A model generated the notes under the pieces. That model was not told where the DNA came from. It saw nothing but the letters and a program-made list of their open reading frames with translations, and did no database searches. Below are positions 6,629 through 14,227 of a stretch of 19,059 bases of DNA, piece by piece. The number at the start of each line of letters is the position of its first letter. The first letter of the stretch is position 1. The stretch comes from a bacterium. Lineage in GTDB: Bacteria > CG2-30-53-67 > CG2-30-70-394. The stretch lies in assembly GCA_024278555.1 (NCBI GenBank), contig JAJRSX010000037.1:1-19059 (forward strand). The letters run 5' to 3'. Both the position numbers and the translations under genes were made by a program.

Positions 6629-7117
6629 GTGCTCCGCCTCCCCACCACCGTCGCAATCCTCGTTGCCGTGCTCCTCTGCGCCACGCCCGCGGCGGCGGGT
6701 GACACGGGGTCGACCCTCAACACCCTGATCGAGGCGTCGCGCCTGCCGCGCTTTGCCCAGCCGGTGTGGGACCGGGCGGACCGCGCCGCCGAGAAGACGA
6801 CGATCAACGCCCTCACCACCCAGATCCCCGCACCCCTGCGACCGCCGGCGCGGATGATCCTCAAAGAGACCCTCGCCGGCCGCGTCCACCTCGCCCCCCA
6901 CTTCACCACCACCGAGATCGGCGGCCGGTCGATCCCCACCCTCGCCGACCTCGACCGCCTCCAGCGCGGCGATTTCTTCCGCTGGCAGCGCCTCCTCGGC
7001 CCCCTGCGCCTGCCGATCCCCGACCTCCCCCTGGTGGACATCGACATCCCCCTGATCGACAAGGTCGGCCACATCGGCCCGATCCCCATCGTGGTGCCGG
7101 AGATCTTGGTGCGGTAA
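6629..7117 (+). CDS. Secreted protein of unknown function
   Basis: I prefer the GTG start at 6629, which gives 162 residues beginning with a plain signal peptide: a hydrophobic core TTVAILVAVLLCATPAAA and a predicted cleavage after AAA (about residue 23). A longer frame from 6533 exists but would bury the signal peptide behind a Pro/Arg-rich leader. The mature part is soluble, with a helical first half (TLIEASRLPRFAQPVWDRAD, AEKTTINALTTQI). Its C-terminal 40 residues are rich in Pro, Ile, Leu and Asp (LPIPDLPLVDIDIPLID, then GPIPIVVPEIL), which suggests an extended interaction surface. No family is recognised. Codon use fits the genome. The start codon is uncertain because no good ribosome-binding site is visible. 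Confidence 0.7.
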   Translation: MLRLPTTVAILVAVLLCATPAAAGDTGSTLNTLIEASRLPRFAQPVWDRADRAAEKTTINALTTQIPAPLRPPARMILKETLAGRVHLAPHFTTTEIGGRSIPTLADLDRLQRGDFFRWQRLLGPLRLPIPDLPLVDIDIPLIDKVGHIGPIPIVVPEILVR

Positions 7118-7126
7118 ACCGCCGGA

Positions 7127-7274
7127 CCACGGGGACACGGGGGACGAGGGGGGCAAGAAAGCATTGGTGCCTCGGACACGCGAAGGAGGCATCTGCATTT
7201 CTCCCGGCAGTTGAGGACCGAGTAAGGGGACGACTGGCTGCCGGCCCCCCTCGCGTCCCCCGTGTCCCCCGTGG
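7127..7274. repeat. Complete palindrome, CACGGGG family
   Basis: The left arm 7127-7154 (CCACGGGGACACGGGGGACG then AGGGGGGC) and the right arm 7244-7274 (GCCCCCCTCGCG then TCCCCCGTGTCCCCCGTGG) are inverted copies. They differ only by a 1-base and a 2-base length change. CACGGGG words start at 7128 and 7136. The 148-bp element is non-coding and nearly fills the gap between the secreted-protein gene and the CopD-like gene (7118-7352). Single-arm relatives lie at 915, 3332 and 11507. Confidence 0.85.
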
Positions 7275-7352
7275 GGAATCCGTACGGGCTCCTTGGTTTG
7301 AGCCCCGACCTGCGCCAGCCTGCCGCGCTCAAACCACCCCTCGGGAACCACC

Positions 7353-7802
7353 ATGGCCATCGCCTACGCCCTCCACCTCCTCTCCGCGATCGTCTGGGTC
7401 GGCGGCATGTTCTTCGCCCACATGGTCCTGCGCCTCGCGGCCATGGAGCTGGAGCCGCCCCAGCGGCTCTCCCTCTGGCTCGGGGTCTTGCACCGCTTCT
7501 TCCTCTGGGTGTGGCTCGCCGTCATCTTCCTCCCCCCCACCGGCTACGCCCTCATCGGTGCCCACGGCGGCATGGGGGCGGTGGGGTGGCCGGTCCAGGT
7601 GATGCACCTCGTGGGGTGGGTGATGGTCGCCCTCTTCTTCTACCTCTTCTTCCTCCCGTACCGGCGGATGGAGACGGCTCTCGCCGCCGGCGATCTGCCC
7701 GCGGCGGCGGCGCAGCAGGCGGTGATCCGCCGAATCGTCACCACCAACCTCACCCTCGGCCTCACCATCTCCGCCCTGGTGGCGGCCGGGCGGTGGATGT
7801 AG
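7353..7802 (+). CDS. CopD-like integral membrane protein
   Basis: The 149-residue protein has about four membrane segments (roughly 3-25, 45-70, 80-100 and 125-147). It resembles the small CopD-domain membrane proteins seen in proteobacteria. The pattern AYALHLLSAIVWVGGMFFAH at the N-terminus, with H8 and W15, is characteristic; further His residues lie at about 47 and 86 (VMHLVGW). Such proteins are linked to copper or heme handling in the inner membrane, but the role of the short, stand-alone version is not established. ATG 7353 follows a weak ribosome-binding site. It converges with the polyferredoxin gene, 92 bp apart. Confidence 0.82.
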   Translation: MAIAYALHLLSAIVWVGGMFFAHMVLRLAAMELEPPQRLSLWLGVLHRFFLWVWLAVIFLPPTGYALIGAHGGMGAVGWPVQVMHLVGWVMVALFFYLFFLPYRRMETALAAGDLPAAAAQQAVIRRIVTTNLTLGLTISALVAAGRWM

Positions 7803-7841
7803 GGGCGGGAAGTGGTAGAGCCGGCTGCCGCCGGCGGAAGC

Positions 7842-7854
7842 GGCCCCAAGGGCC
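7842..7854. terminator. Hairpin between convergent genes, possible bidirectional terminator
   Basis: GGCCC-CAA-GGGCC forms a compact stem-loop in the 92-bp gap between the CopD-like and polyferredoxin genes. A second stem (GCCGGC..GCCGGC) lies just before it. There is no T-run on either side, so the assignment rests on position only. Confidence 0.35.
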
Positions 7855-7894
7855 GGCGGGGCCGAACGCCCCGATCGAGAGCGGGGGCTCGCTC

Positions 7895-8737
7895 CTACCG
7901 GTGACCGGTCGCCCGGGGCGGGTTCCTCTTTTCCCCGCCGGCGGCGAGTAGCGCAGCAGACCGCATCCGGTGGGCCCACCCGAGGGGCGGGGTCCCGTCA
8001 CGGCGGGCAAAGATGGCGTCGCAGGTGTCGAGGCAGGTACCGCAGGTGAGGCACTTGTCGGCAGCAAAGTCGTCGGCACGCGGGTCGAGCTCCACCGGGC
8101 ACGCCTTGGCGCAGGCGGCGCAGCCGCCACACACCTCCTCGGGGTCGGAGAAGGCGATTCGCAGGCGGTTGTCCTGGGCCATGATCCCGAGGTACCAGCC
8201 ATAGGGGCAGACCCGCTCGCACCAGAAGAAGCCGAGCCACAGCCCCTCGACGTAGAAGATCACGGTGAGCACCGCCGCCCACCGCCACGCCCCCACGAAG
8301 CCGGGCTGCCCCTGCTCCCAGAGGACCGAGAGGTGGGTGAACCAGTTGAGACAGATGAGGGCGCCGCCGAAGGCGACCGCCAGGGCGACCGGGTGGCGCA
8401 GGAGGCGGTGGCGCTTGCCCCAGCCGTGGTGGAGCCAGCGCGCCAGGCGGGCGAGCTGGCCGCCGGGGCACGACCAGCCGCAGAACATCCGGCCGAAGGG
8501 GTAGGTCGAGCCGAGGATGGTGAGGGCCGAGGCGACCGCAAAGAGGAGGAGCCCCTTCACCACCTTCAGGAGCGGTGCCGGATCACCACCGAGGTAGTAG
8601 ACCCCCGCCGGGATGTCGAGCTTGATCCAGTGGAGCGCCGGAATGGCGATGGCCACCGCCAGGGTGAGGCCGTAGGTGAGGCCGCGCAGGAGCTGGTACC
8701 GGTGGCCCGGACGGACCACAGAGCAGGAGACGGCCAT
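7895..8737 (-). CDS. NapH/RdxA-like membrane polyferredoxin
   Basis: This 280-residue inner-membrane iron-sulfur protein probably passes electrons from the quinone pool or serves in cofactor maturation. Starting at ATG 8737, several membrane segments (about 20-38, 60-78, 116-135, 152-172) enclose two CxxxCP-type motifs facing the same side: FCGWSCPGG (C86, C90) and WCERVCPYG (C173, C177). These are typical of the NapH/NosR/CcoG group. Two [4Fe-4S] clusters follow: C203, C206, C209, C213 and C229, C232, C235, C239. The stretch from 8962 to 8737 in frame overlaps hicB and is not credible. Without nap, nos or cco neighbours, the exact partner is unknown. Confidence 0.9.
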   Translation of the reverse strand: MAVSCSVVRPGHRYQLLRGLTYGLTLAVAIAIPALHWIKLDIPAGVYYLGGDPAPLLKVVKGLLLFAVASALTILGSTYPFGRMFCGWSCPGGQLARLARWLHHGWGKRHRLLRHPVALAVAFGGALICLNWFTHLSVLWEQGQPGFVGAWRWAAVLTVIFYVEGLWLGFFWCERVCPYGWYLGIMAQDNRLRIAFSDPEEVCGGCAACAKACPVELDPRADDFAADKCLTCGTCLDTCDAIFARRDGTPPLGWAHRMRSAALLAAGGEKRNPPRATGHR

Positions 8738-8758
8738 GGAGCACGAAGGGTGTCGGGC

Positions 8759-8792
8759 AGCCCGGGAGCAAACAAGCGCGGCGAGCCGGGCT
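8759..8792. terminator. Inverted repeat after hicB, weak terminator candidate
   Basis: AGCCCGG (8759-8765) and CCGGGCT (8786-8792) form a 7-bp stem with a 20-base loop, between the hicB stop and the polyferredoxin start, both on the minus strand. There is no T-run after it. It could separate the hicAB transcript from the next gene. Confidence 0.3.
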
Positions 8793-8799
8793 CGAAGTC

Positions 8800-9132
8800 T
8801 TACCTTCGCACCGCCCGGGACAAGGCTTCGGTAACCCACTGGTTGATGCTCTTGCCACTCCCACTGGCAGCGGTGGCCACGGCGGCGTGGATCTCGGGCG
8901 GGACACGCAACATGAGCCTTCCCGAGTAGCTCTTGTCGGGTACCCGTCCCACCTTCTCGCACGCCTCCAGGTAATCGTCCACCGCCTCTCTAAAGGCACC
9001 ACGAAGCTCTTCCACCGAGTCTCCGTGAAAACCAACAACGTCTCGGATACCGAGGACACGGCCAATAAAGCAATGGTCCTCTTCGCTGTACACGATGCTC
9101 GCCGCGTACCCTTTGTAGGTCATGGTGTTCAT
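8800..9132 (-). CDS. hicB: HicB-family antitoxin
   Basis: The 110-residue antitoxin neutralises HicA and probably represses the operon. The N-terminal part (4 to about 58) is the degenerate RNase-H-like HicB fold: YKGYAASIVYSEEDHCFIGRVLGI, then GDSVEELRGAFREAVDDYLEAC. The C-terminal part (about 70-108) is a ribbon-helix-helix DNA-binding domain: SGRLMLRVPPEIHAAVATAA, then GKSINQWVTEALSRAV. ATG 9132 overlaps the hicA stop as ATGA, which indicates coupled translation. A second in-frame ATG lies three codons on. Confidence 0.93.
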   Translation of the reverse strand: MNTMTYKGYAASIVYSEEDHCFIGRVLGIRDVVGFHGDSVEELRGAFREAVDDYLEACEKVGRVPDKSYSGRLMLRVPPEIHAAVATAASGSGKSINQWVTEALSRAVRR

Positions 9133-9383
9133 GGTTCAACCCCCGCCTTGGTCAAAAACTCTCGGGCATCGCGCACCTGGTACGGCTTCGTCTCCTTGGC
9201 TGGATGGGGACGATGGAAGGTCGCCATGACACCGTTAAGAAGAAATCGCACCCGGGAACCACGCCCCTCGATCCGTTCTGCCCCGAGTGAAAGGAACAGG
9301 GCTTCAATCCGTGCCCACTCCAGAGAGCTTGGCACCGGATCCGAAAAGATCGCGTCGAGGGTCTTGCGGTGCCTGCCCGTCAC
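9129..9383 (-). CDS. hicA: HicA-family mRNA interferase toxin
   Basis: This is a small double-stranded-RNA-binding-like ribonuclease that cleaves mRNA and is held inactive by HicB. The preferred start is GTG 9383, giving 84 residues: VTGRHRKTLDAIFSDPVPSS, then a helix with WARIEALFLSLGAERIEGRGSRVRF and the catalytic-His region ATFHRPHPAKETKPYQV. These match the HicA family closely. The frame also allows a GTG at 9413, which would add ten AT-rich residues and overlap the uvrB stop. Because paired TGATAGCA repeats lie in that stretch, the shorter start is more likely. It lies directly downstream of uvrB on the same strand. Confidence 0.9.
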   Translation of the reverse strand: MTGRHRKTLDAIFSDPVPSSLEWARIEALFLSLGAERIEGRGSRVRFLLNGVMATFHRPHPAKETKPYQVRDAREFLTKAGVEP

Positions 9384-9391
9384 GGCATGAA

Positions 9392-9412
9392 TGATAGCAT
9401 ATTTTGATAGCA
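9392..9412. promoter_or_regulatory. Paired direct repeats, likely hicAB control region
   Basis: TGATAGCA occurs at 9392-9399 and 9405-9412, starts 13 bp apart, in a short AT-rich island between uvrB and hicA. It lies just upstream of the preferred hicA start and resembles a binding site for a dimeric ribbon-helix-helix repressor such as HicB. The sequence could also contain the promoter (a TATGCTAT stretch on the minus strand). Confidence 0.5.
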
Positions 9413-11401
9413 CTATCGGCAGGCGAGCTGCCGCTGTTCCAGCTCCCGTATCCGGTCCCGGATGCGCGCCGCCTCCTCGAACTCCAGGGCCTTCGACGCC
9501 TTCCCCATCTCCACCCGCAACCGCTTGATGGTCTGCGGGATCTCCATGAGCGGCACGTAGTCCTCCCGCTCCTCGGCGGCGGTGGGGACGGTGACGTAGT
9601 CGTGTTCCGCCACCGCCTCGGCGAGGGAGGCGATCGCCTTCACCACCGTCGTCGGGGTGATCTGGTGCTCTTCGTTGTAGGCGGCCTGGATGGCGCGACG
9701 GCGCTCGGTCTCGTCGAGGGCACGCTGCATGGAGCCGGTAACCTGGTCGCCATAGAGGACCACCTGGCCGTGGACGTTGCGCGCCGCCCTCCCGATGGTC
9801 TGGATCAGCGACCGCTCGGAGCGGAGGAATCCCTCCTTGTCGGCGTCGAGGATCGCCACCAGGGAGACCTCCGGCAGGTCGAGCCCCTCGCGCAGGAGGT
9901 TGATACCGATGAGGACGTCGAAGACGCCCTCGCGCAGCTCCCGGAGGATCTCCATCCGCTCGATGGTGGGGACGTCGGCGTGCAGGTAGCGGCAGGCGAT
10001 CGAGAGCCCGGTGTAGTAGTCGGTGAGGTCCTCGGCCATCCGCTTGGTGAGGGTGGTGATCAGCACCCGCTCGCCGGCCTCCAGGCGGCCGCGGATCCGC
10101 TCCAGGAGGTCGTCCACCTGCCCTTGCGCCGGGCGGACCACCACCACCGGGTCCATGAGGCCGGTGGGACGGATGACCTGCTCCACCACGTGCTCCCCCG
10201 CCCGCTCCATCTCGAAGGGCCCCGGTGTCGCGGAGACATAGACCCGCTGCCCCACCCGTTGCTCGAACTCCTCGAAGGTGAGGGGCCGGTTGTCCAGGGC
10301 CGAGGGCAGCCGGAAGCCGTAGTCCACCAGGGTCTGTTTGCGGTTGCGGTCGCCGCGGTACATGCCGCCGATCTGCGGCACGGTGACGTGCGACTCGTCG
10401 ATCATCACCACCGCCCGCTTCGGCAGATAGTCCAGCAGGGTCGGCGGCGGCTCGCCCGCCACGCTACCGGTGAGGTGGCGCGAGTAGTTCTCGATCCCCG
10501 AGCAGTAGCCGAGCTCCTGGATCATCTCAAGATCGAAGAGGGTGCGCTGCTCCAGCCGCTCGCGCTCCAGGAGCTTGCCCTCACGCTCCAGCTCCGCGAG
10601 CCGCAGGCCGAGCTCCTGGCGGATCGACTCGATGGCACGCCGCTGGTGGGCCTCGTCGACCACGTAGTGCGACGCCGGGTAGATGGCGAAGTGGGTCAGC
10701 CGCGCCAGGGTGGCGCCGGTGAGGGGGTCGATCTCGCGAATCGAATCGATCGCGTCGCCGAACAGCTCGATGCGGATCGCCGTCTCCGCCGACGGCGGGA
10801 AGACCTCCACCACCTCGCCGCGGGCGCGGAAGCAGCCGCGCGACAGCTCGATGTCATTGCGCTTGTAGAGGATCTCCACCAACCGCTCGAGGAGGGCGCG
10901 GCGGCCGATCTCCTGCCCCTCCTCCAGGTAGAGGAGCATCCCCTGGTACGCCTCCGGCGAGCCGAGGCCGTAGATGCACGACACCGAGGCGACGATGACC
11001 ACGTCGTCGCGCTCCAGGAGTGCCCGGGTGGCGGCGTGGCGCAGCCGGTCGATCTCCTCGTTCACCGCCGAGTCCTTCTCGATGAAGGTGTCGGAGGAGG
11101 GGACATACGCCTCCGGCTGGTAGTAGTCGTAGTAGGAGACGAAGTACTCCACCGCGTTGTCCGGGAAGTAGCTCTTCAGCTCCGAGTAGAGCTGCGCCGC
11201 CAGCGTCTTGTTCGGCGCCAGGACCAGGGTCGGCCGGTCCACCTGCTCGATCACCTTCGCCATGGTGTAGGTCTTCCCGGAGCCGGTCACCCCGAGGAGG
11301 ACCTGGTGCTTCACCCCGTCGTCGAGGCCGCGCACCAGCGCCTCGATCGCCCGCGGCTGATCCCCCTGCGGCGAAAAGTCGGTGACCATGCGAAAGGGCA
11401 T
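9413..11401 (-). CDS. uvrB: Excinuclease ABC subunit B
   Basis: This is the damage-verifying helicase of nucleotide excision repair, working with UvrA and UvrC. From ATG 11401 it has 662 residues (E. coli 673). Visible are [14 protein letters not shown], Walker A GVTGSGKT (about 38-45), [20 protein letters not shown], the beta-hairpin region [16 protein letters not shown] that clamps DNA, the DEAD-like [10 protein letters not shown] (about 335-344), [11 protein letters not shown], helicase motif V/VI stretches [30 protein letters not shown] (split) and [11 protein letters not shown]-terminal UVR coiled-coil (about 625-660, [17 protein letters not shown]) binds UvrC. An upstream GTG/ATG extension to 11482 is not family-like. 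ATG 11389 is a possible alternative. Confidence 0.97.
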   Translation of the reverse strand: MPFRMVTDFSPQGDQPRAIEALVRGLDDGVKHQVLLGVTGSGKTYTMAKVIEQVDRPTLVLAPNKTLAAQLYSELKSYFPDNAVEYFVSYYDYYQPEAYVPSSDTFIEKDSAVNEEIDRLRHAATRALLERDDVVIVASVSCIYGLGSPEAYQGMLLYLEEGQEIGRRALLERLVEILYKRNDIELSRGCFRARGEVVEVFPPSAETAIRIELFGDAIDSIREIDPLTGATLARLTHFAIYPASHYVVDEAHQRRAIESIRQELGLRLAELEREGKLLERERLEQRTLFDLEMIQELGYCSGIENYSRHLTGSVAGEPPPTLLDYLPKRAVVMIDESHVTVPQIGGMYRGDRNRKQTLVDYGFRLPSALDNRPLTFEEFEQRVGQRVYVSATPGPFEMERAGEHVVEQVIRPTGLMDPVVVVRPAQGQVDDLLERIRGRLEAGERVLITTLTKRMAEDLTDYYTGLSIACRYLHADVPTIERMEILRELREGVFDVLIGINLLREGLDLPEVSLVAILDADKEGFLRSERSLIQTIGRAARNVHGQVVLYGDQVTGSMQRALDETERRRAIQAAYNEEHQITPTTVVKAIASLAEAVAEHDYVTVPTAAEEREDYVPLMEIPQTIKRLRVEMGKASKALEFEEAARIRDRIRELEQRQLACR

Positions 11402-11506
11402 GGGGGGAGTGTACGGCGCTGGCGCGCCAACGCACCCCTCGGAGCGAGCCGCAGACGGTCGAACGCCATCGGCCATCGGCACGACCCACCCCTTCTACCG
11501 CCTTCG

Positions 11507-11540
11507 CCACGGGGACACCGGAGACCCGGGGGCAAGAGAG
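11507..11540. repeat. Single arm of CACGGGG-family repeat
   Basis: CCACGGGGACACCGGAGACC then CGGGGGCAAGAGAG is the left-arm form of the family at 7127, with the same conserved GGGGGCAAG edge. A looser similar word, CACCGAGGACACCCGACC, follows at about 11565. No right arm is nearby. It lies in the uvrB/RND divergent gap (11402-11805), where no gene is supported. Confidence 0.6.
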
Positions 11541-11736
11541 CCATACGGCCCCGTTGGCGCCGGTCACCGAGGACACCCGACCGGTGGGGGGTGTACCCTG
11601 CGCTTGCCACCGCCACGGGCAGCGCCGGAAGACGGCTCCCACGGTCGAGGGCTGATGCAGCGCCGGCTCGCAGACAGAGGCGACGAGAACCGCGCGTGGC
11701 GCGGACGGCACCTCGCCTGCGGGCCATCCCCGTTGC

Positions 11737-11779
11737 CACCACAAGGCGCATTCGTGTTCATCCGTATCCATTTGTGGTG
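11737..11779. repeat. Small palindrome with ATTCGTGTTCATCCGTATCC interior
   Basis: CACCACAA (11737-11744) and TTGTGGTG (11772-11779) are perfect inverted repeats 27 bp apart. The interior reads as spaced words TTCGTG, TCCGTA and CCATTTGTG. On the other strand this is the CACAAATGGATACGGATGAACACGAAT pattern split into words, another member of the CACG-word style. It ends 26 bp before the RND exporter ATG, so it may shape the leader of that mRNA. Confidence 0.6.
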
Positions 11780-11805
11780 AGGTGACGCCCCCGCCCGCCT
11801 CCTCC

Positions 11806-14100
11806 ATGGTCAGCCATCTCCCCACCTTCGTCGTCCGCCACGCCCGGGCGGTGCTCGTGGTTACCGTGGTGGTGGCGGCGGCGACGGCGAGCGGCATCTC
11901 CCGCCTCGCCTTCACCGCCAACTACCGCGTCTTCTTCACCCCCGACGACCCGCAGCTCCGTGCCTTCGATGAGCTCCAGGGGGAGTACACGCCGAGCGAC
12001 AACTGCCTCTTCTGCATCGCCCCCCACGACGGGCACGTCTTTACCCGCGATACCCTGAACGCGGTGTCCGAGCTCACCGAGGCGGCGTGGGAGCTACCCC
12101 ACGCTACCCGCGTCGACTCGCTCACCAACTACCAGCACACCTACGCCCGCGGCGACGACCTGGTGGTCGAGGACCTGATCCCCGACCCCGCCACGCTGAG
12201 CGGGGCGGAGCTAACACGGCGGCGCAAGATCGCCCTGGGCGAGCCCCTCCTCGTCCACCGCCTCCTCGACCCAAAGGCGTCGGTGACCGGGGTCAACGTG
12301 ATGGTGGACCTGCCGCCGGACGACGCCGGGGCGGTAGCCGAGACCGTGGCGGCGGCACGCGCCCTGCGCCAGCGCATCCAGGCACGCCACCCGGAGATCG
12401 ACCTCCACCTCACGGGGGTGGCGGTGATGAACCAGGCATTCCCCGAGGCGTCGGCCCACGACATGCGCACCCTGATGCCGCTCATGGGGGTGGTGACCTT
12501 CCTCATCCTCACCTGGCTGGTGCGCTCCATCACCGGCGCCATCGGGGCGATGCTGGTGATCGTCTTGGCGCTCGCCACCGCCATGGGGCTCGCGGGCTGG
12601 CTGGGGATCCAGATCACCCCCGGCTCGAACATCGCCCCAATCCTCATCTGCACCCTGGGGATCGCCGACTCGGTCCACCTCCTCAACACCATCCTCCACC
12701 ACCGTGCCGCGGACGAGAGCCGGCGTCGCGCGGTGGCAGAGGCGGTCCGGATCAACCTCCAGCCCATCTTCCTCACCAGCCTCACCACCGCCGTGGGCTT
12801 CCTGTGCATGAACTTCAGCGACGTCCCCCCCTTCCGCGACTTGGGCAACATCGTCGCCATAGGGGTGGTGGCGGCGTGGTTCTACTCGACCTTCTCGCTC
12901 CCCGCCTTCCTCACCCGGCTCCCCCCGCACGGGAGACGGCGCACCACCGAGGGGAGGGCGATGCGCCGCCTCGCGGACCTCGTCCTCGGCCACCGCCGCG
13001 CCCTCCTGCTGACCGCCGGCCCGGTGGTCCTGGTCCTCGCCGCGCTCACCCCGTTGAACGAGCTCGATGACCAGTTCGTCCAGTACTTCGGCCACTCCAT
13101 GGAGTTTCGCCGGGAGACCGACTTCGTGGTCAACCACCTCACCGGGATCTACCAGCTCGAGTACTCCCTCCACGCCCCGCCGGGCGACAGCGTCACCGAC
13201 CCCGCCTACCTGAAACAGGTGGACGCCTTCGCCCGCTGGTGGCGCGGCCAGCCGCGGGTCCTGCACGTGGCGAGCCTCGGCGACGTCATGCGCCGTCTGA
13301 ACCGTAACATGCACGGCGAGGACCCCGCCTACGACCGCCTGCCGGCACGGCGTGACCTCGCGGCCCAGTACCTGCTGCTCTACGAGATCTCCCTGCCCCC
13401 GGACCTCGACCTCACCCCCCTGGTCACCGACGACAAGTCGGCGAGCCACATGGTGGTGACCTTCGAGAACCTCACCTCCCGCCAGGTGCGGGCGGCGGCG
13501 GCGGCCGGGCGCCGCTGGCTGCAGGCCCACGTCCCCGACCTGCGGGCCCTAGGCGCGAGCTCCACCCTGATGTTCGCCCACATCACCCTGCGCAACATCC
13601 ACTCGATGCTCCTCGGCACCGGTCTCGCCCTGGTGGTGATCTCCGCCATCCTCCTCATCGCCCTGCGCTCGTGGCGAATCGGGCTGGTGAGCCTGCTGCC
13701 GAACATCGCCCCGGCGGCCATGGGCTTCGGCCTCTGGGGGCTCTTCGTGGGACGGATCGGCATGGCCCTGGCGGTGGTCGCCTCGATGACCCTGGGGATC
13801 GTGGTGGACGACACCATCCACTTCCTGTCCCGCTATCTGCGTGGCCGGCGGGAGCGCGGCCTGAGCCCGGAGGCGGCGATCCGCGACGCCTTTGCCACGG
13901 TGGGCAACGCCATGGCGGTCACCACGATCATCCTGGTGGCCGGCTTCGGGATCCTCGCCCTCTCCGACTTCCGGGTCACCGCCGACATGGGTCTCCTGTC
14001 GGCGACGGTCATCGCCCTGGCGCTCGCCGCCGACTACCTGGTCCTGCCGCCGCTCCTCCTGGCGCTGGAGGGAGGGCGAGGGAGGGAGATGGGGGGATAG
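11806..14100 (+). CDS. RND/MMPL-superfamily exporter (HAE3-like)
   Basis: This 764-residue inner-membrane transporter is built as two repeats of one membrane segment, one large periplasmic loop and about five further membrane segments. First half: segment at about 12-30, loop at about 31-215, membrane cluster at about 218-370 with the conserved IADSVHLL (about 286-293). Second half: segment near 405-420, loop to about 595, and a cluster containing GIVVDDTIHFLSRY (about 663-676), whose Asp pair is the likely proton-relay signature. Families of this type move lipids or hopanoid-like hydrophobic molecules outward. No partner membrane-fusion protein gene is adjacent. GTG 11782 is an alternative start. 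The last residues (GGRGREMGG) are encoded by G-rich repeat-like DNA. Confidence 0.88.
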   Translation: MVSHLPTFVVRHARAVLVVTVVVAAATASGISRLAFTANYRVFFTPDDPQLRAFDELQGEYTPSDNCLFCIAPHDGHVFTRDTLNAVSELTEAAWELPHATRVDSLTNYQHTYARGDDLVVEDLIPDPATLSGAELTRRRKIALGEPLLVHRLLDPKASVTGVNVMVDLPPDDAGAVAETVAAARALRQRIQARHPEIDLHLTGVAVMNQAFPEASAHDMRTLMPLMGVVTFLILTWLVRSITGAIGAMLVIVLALATAMGLAGWLGIQITPGSNIAPILICTLGIADSVHLLNTILHHRAADESRRRAVAEAVRINLQPIFLTSLTTAVGFLCMNFSDVPPFRDLGNIVAIGVVAAWFYSTFSLPAFLTRLPPHGRRRTTEGRAMRRLADLVLGHRRALLLTAGPVVLVLAALTPLNELDDQFVQYFGHSMEFRRETDFVVNHLTGIYQLEYSLHAPPGDSVTDPAYLKQVDAFARWWRGQPRVLHVASLGDVMRRLNRNMHGEDPAYDRLPARRDLAAQYLLLYEISLPPDLDLTPLVTDDKSASHMVVTFENLTSRQVRAAAAAGRRWLQAHVPDLRALGASSTLMFAHITLRNIHSMLLGTGLALVVISAILLIALRSWRIGLVSLLPNIAPAAMGFGLWGLFVGRIGMALAVVASMTLGIVVDDTIHFLSRYLRGRRERGLSPEAAIRDAFATVGNAMAVTTIILVAGFGILALSDFRVTADMGLLSATVIALALAADYLVLPPLLLALEGGRGREMGG

Positions 14101-14191
14101 GGGCGGTCGGTCGCGATCGCGGCCCACCGATCGCCCGGCGAATGGCCTCCACCTCCACTTCATCCAGCCCGGGGGCTGACCTCTCCCACCT

Positions 14192-14220
14192 CCCTACATC
14201 CCTATTTCCCTACATCCCTC
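14192..14220. repeat. Repeat arm CCCTACATCCCT, twice
   Basis: CCCTACATCCCT occurs at 14192-14203 and 14208-14219, 16 bp apart, with CCCTATTTCCC across the middle. The opposite-strand reading, AGGGATGTAGGG, is similar in style to the AGGGAGATGGGGGGATAGGG at 14084-14103, which includes the RND stop codon. The two may be decayed arms of one element spanning the convergent gap 14101-14227. No gene lies there. Confidence 0.55.
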
Positions 14221-14227
14221 ATCTGCA

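Noticed and set aside
6014-7360. Minus-strand frame of 448 codons spanning several plus genes
   Set aside because: It crosses the repeats and two plus-strand genes and shows no domain; it stays open because of high GC content.
8737-8962. Longer N-terminus for the polyferredoxin
   Set aside because: The upstream 75 codons overlap hicB in another frame and read as basic, Gly/Arg-rich non-membrane sequence; the ATG at 8737 gives the family-like N-terminus.
9404-11785. Plus-strand frame of 793 codons opposite uvrB
   Set aside because: It is a G/C-skew shadow of uvrB, which has all family motifs; its protein is His/Arg/Asp-rich with no domain pattern.
12211-13530. Minus-strand frame of 439 codons opposite the RND exporter
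   Set aside because: Shadow frame: composition is dominated by Gly, His, Val and Glu from the opposite strand, with no motif, while the plus frame has two full RND repeats.
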